NCBI RefSeq assembly: GCF_004216715.1
Contig: NZ_SGXG01000001.1
Coordinates: 3,022,501-3,086,500, forward strand
DNA from: Cecembia calidifontis
GTDB taxonomy: Bacteria; Bacteroidota; Bacteroidia; Cytophagales; Cyclobacteriaceae
Length of the DNA stretch: 64,000 nucleotides
Direction of reading: 5' to 3'
Every line of letters begins with the position of its first letter. The first letter of the stretch is position 1. Positions 61,724 through 64,000 of this stretch are shown piece after piece. The notes below the pieces were generated by a model. That model searched no databases and had not been told where the DNA came from. It was given only the letters and a program-made list of their open reading frames with translations. The position numbers and the translations under genes are program-made.

Positions 61724-64000
61724 ATGAACATCACTCCTTACCAAGCCAAATATTTCAGCTATCAATTGTCCAAGAGAAGGGCTTCTGACGATGCGGAAAA
61801 ACTAAGTTCTGCTTTGTTTGACGCCCAGGTGGATCTGAACCCGCACCAAATAGAAGCGGCATTATTTGCTTTCCAATCACCTTTATCCAAGGGAGCGATA
61901 TTAGCAGATGAAGTTGGTCTTGGAAAGACCATTGAAGCAGGGATTCTACTGTCACAGTTTTGGGTGACAGATAAAAGGAAGCTTTTGATCATCTGTCCAT
62001 CAAGTTTGAGGAAACAGTGGTCGCAGGAGTTGTTGGAAAAGTTTCACTTAGAGTCCACTATTCTCGAAGCAAAAAGCTTCAATGAGAAATTCAAAAAAGG
62101 CAAAACCAATCCTTTCGATAACAGGAAGATTGTGATCTGTTCTTTTCACTTTGCCAAAAACAAAGCGGAGTTTATTGAAATGATCAATTGGGATCTGGTG
62201 GTGATTGATGAAGCCCATAGGCTCAGAAATGTGTATAGACCCAACAATAAAATAGGTAAGGCCATTAAGGATGCTATTTTTCCTGCTAAAAAGGTACTGT
62301 TGACAGCTACTCCTTTGCAGAATTCATTGATGGAGCTTTATGGATTGGTCAGTATAATTGATGAAAACCTATTTGGAAGTGCGGATAGTTTTAGGTCCCA
62401 GTTCAATAGATTGGATGAAAACTTTGACTACAAAGAAATCAAGGACAGGATTGCACCAGTTGTAAAACGAACACTAAGGAGGCAGGTTCAGGAGTACATC
62501 AGATATACCAAAAGAATTCCGCTTACCCTGACTTTTGAACCAAGTCAAGCAGAACAGGAATTGTATGAAAGCCTGTCCGAATATCTTAGAAGGGATCTAT
62601 TGGTTGCCTTACCATCCAATCAAAGGCACTTGCTTACTTTGATCATTAGAAAGCTTTTGGCTTCTTCCAGTCATGCAGTGACCGGAACCTTGAATGCATT
62701 GATCAATAGATTGCAGAAAATTCTTGATGAAGAGGCGCCATCTTATTGGGACCAAGAGCTACTGGAGGATATAGATGAAATCGAGGCATGGATGGAAGAA
62801 GTGGATTGGGAAGAAGTGGATGAAAATGCAGATAAACTATCGCTTGAAGAAGTACAAGCTGTTAAAAGTGAACTGGATGAGCTCAAATCCTACAGGGCAA
62901 AGGCCATGGCCATTGAAAATGACTCCAAAGGTATCAAACTCCTTACCGCCCTGAAAGAAGGTTTTGATAAATTGAAGGAGCTCGGGGCCAATCAAAAAGC
63001 AATCATCTTTACGGAATCCAGGAGGACGCAGGAATATTTATTTAGCTTGCTCCAGCAAACTGACCATAAGGGGAAAGTAATCTTTTTCAACGGTTCCAAT
63101 AATGATGAGTTTTCCAAGAAGATATACCAGTCATGGCTTGCCAAGCATGAGGGTACTGATAAGATAACAGGCTCAAAAACCGCAGATAAAAGGCAGGCTC
63201 TCGTTGACTATTTTAGAGATGAGGCGGAAATAATGATAGCCACTGAAGCCGCTGCGGAAGGTATCAACCTACAATTCTGTTCTATGATCATCAATTATGA
63301 CCTGCCCTGGAACCCCCAGAGAGTAGAACAAAGAATAGGGAGGTGTCACAGATATGGTCAGAAGCATGATGTGGTAGTGGTCAACTTCCTGAATGAAAAG
63401 AATGCTGCGGATATCCGTGTATTTGAACTACTGGACCAAAAGCTTAATCTGTTCAACGGAGTTTTTGGAGCATCGGATGATGTCTTGGGAGTCTTGGAAT
63501 CGGGTGTGGATTTTGAAAAAGCTATTGCTGACATTTACCAAAACTGCCGGACAACCGATGAGATCAATAAAGCATTCGATGATCTCCAGAGCAAAATGGA
63601 GGAATCCATAAGTTCAGGAATGAAAAAAGCCCAGGAAAGGCTTCTGGAAAATTTTGATGCAGCCGTAGCGGACCGTTTAAAGATCACTTTGAAAGAATCT
63701 AAAGCTACACTCAGCAAATTTGAAAGGTGGCTTTGGTTGATTACACAGCTTTATCTGGGGAAAAAAGCTGTTTTTGATGCCAAGCATGTATCTTTTAAAC
63801 TGCTGGAAAATCCATTCAGTTTTTCTGTTAAAACAGGGAGATACACCCTGGATAAGAAAAACCAAGAAGCTTTCTATTACCGCTTGAACCATCCCCTGGC
63901 CAAAGGAATTACCAAGCATTTCAGAGACCTGGAGTTGGCAACTGCAAGTCTGAAATTTGATCTGACCAACAATAAAAGTAAAGTTTCTGTCCTTGAACCA
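61724..64000 (+). CDS. SNF2/RapA-type SF2 helicase, 3' end outside the window
   Basis: The frame is open from ATG 61724 (MNITPYQAKYFSYQLSKRR) for 759 codons to the window edge. Helicase motifs in order are LADEVGLGKTIEAGILL (I), WDLVVIDEAHRLRN (II, DEAH), KKVLLTATPLQNS (III), KAIIFTESRRTQEYLF (IV), IATEAAAEGINLQF (V) and QRVEQRIGRCHRYGQ (VI). An acidic linker (about residues 340-390) separates the two lobes. Similar helicases occur in DISARM-like and other phage-defence loci. The gene is divergent from the WYL and AAA genes. Downstream partners lie outside the window. Confidence 0.88.
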   Translation, partial: MNITPYQAKYFSYQLSKRRASDDAEKLSSALFDAQVDLNPHQIEAALFAFQSPLSKGAILADEVGLGKTIEAGILLSQFWVTDKRKLLIICPSSLRKQWSQELLEKFHLESTILEAKSFNEKFKKGKTNPFDNRKIVICSFHFAKNKAEFIEMINWDLVVIDEAHRLRNVYRPNNKIGKAIKDAIFPAKKVLLTATPLQNSLMELYGLVSIIDENLFGSADSFRSQFNRLDENFDYKEIKDRIAPVVKRTLRRQVQEYIRYTKRIPLTLTFEPSQAEQELYESLSEYLRRDLLVALPSNQRHLLTLIIRKLLASSSHAVTGTLNALINRLQKILDEEAPSYWDQELLEDIDEIEAWMEEVDWEEVDENADKLSLEEVQAVKSELDELKSYRAKAMAIENDSKGIKLLTALKEGFDKLKELGANQKAIIFTESRRTQEYLFSLLQQTDHKGKVIFFNGSNNDEFSKKIYQSWLAKHEGTDKITGSKTADKRQALVDYFRDEAEIMIATEAAAEGINLQFCSMIINYDLPWNPQRVEQRIGRCHRYGQKHDVVVVNFLNEKNAADIRVFELLDQKLNLFNGVFGASDDVLGVLESGVDFEKAIADIYQNCRTTDEINKAFDDLQSKMEESISSGMKKAQERLLENFDAAVADRLKITLKESKATLSKFERWLWLITQLYLGKKAVFDAKHVSFKLLENPFSFSVKTGRYTLDKKNQEAFYYRLNHPLAKGITKHFRDLELATASLKFDLTNNKSKVSVLEP

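Noticed and set aside
1..64000. tRNA or rRNA genes
   Set aside because: No cloverleaf-like or rRNA-like sequence was noticed by eye; a dedicated scan was not possible.

Overview
The window looks like chromosome from a Bacteroidota bacterium of the Cytophagales / Cyclobacteriaceae type. The signs are low to moderate GC, an arg cluster in the order GNAT-argG-argC-argD, DUF4097, DUF2752, DUF1080 and DUF2236 genes, mostly A-rich start regions without Shine-Dalgarno boxes, and many repeated intergenic scraps. Identification is by protein motif recognition only; no search was run.

Layout. 1-3700: minus-strand arginine biosynthesis genes with a long, hairpin-rich upstream region. 3740-9600: an aminotransferase gene split by an IS1380 element, an XRE-Fic regulator, and an IS3 element. 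9687-23710: ordinary metabolic, membrane and secreted-protein genes with IS256 and IS30 insertions. 24229-25893: a second IS1380 copy whose transposase is identical to the first. 26186-30782: a deleted hydrolase, a secreted repeat protein, two MORN-repeat proteins and a DUF4846 lipoprotein.

30862-57380 is the main feature: a complete type III (III-D-like) CRISPR-Cas locus between two arrays of the same 37-bp repeat (40 and 34 repeats by my count). On the minus strand the effector operon runs cas6, cas10 (GGDD cyclase motif, no HD domain), a Csm3-like Cas7, csx10, a double-Cas7 RAMP, a TIGR04423-like small protein, an IS4 element, and a large TIGR03986-like RAMP. It continues with a Card1/Can2-like CARF nuclease, a Csx1-like CARF-HEPN protein, a small candidate ring nuclease and a RecD-like helicase. 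It ends with cas1, a CRISPR-associated primase-polymerase, an N-terminally extended cas2 and a TPR plus cold-shock-domain protein, followed by array 1. Most junctions overlap (ATGA) or nearly touch.

Three points stand out. First, several neighbouring spacers overlap each other by 13-20 nt and tile along single target genes. Spacers from different positions also match homologous target genes that differ mostly by synonymous codon changes. This fixes the coding strand of the targets and makes the inferred crRNAs antisense to phage mRNA. Second, both arrays end, on the trailer side, in tandem copies of a 195-bp unit that carries a CRISPR-repeat remnant interrupted by a hairpin. Third, the IS4 element landed inside the start codon of the largest RAMP gene, leaving a TTG in its place.

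57534-64000 holds a minus-strand run (AAA ATPase fragment, WYL regulator, DUF4258, HNH, unknown, DUF4407) and a divergent SNF2-type helicase that runs off the end, plausibly the edge of a further defence island.
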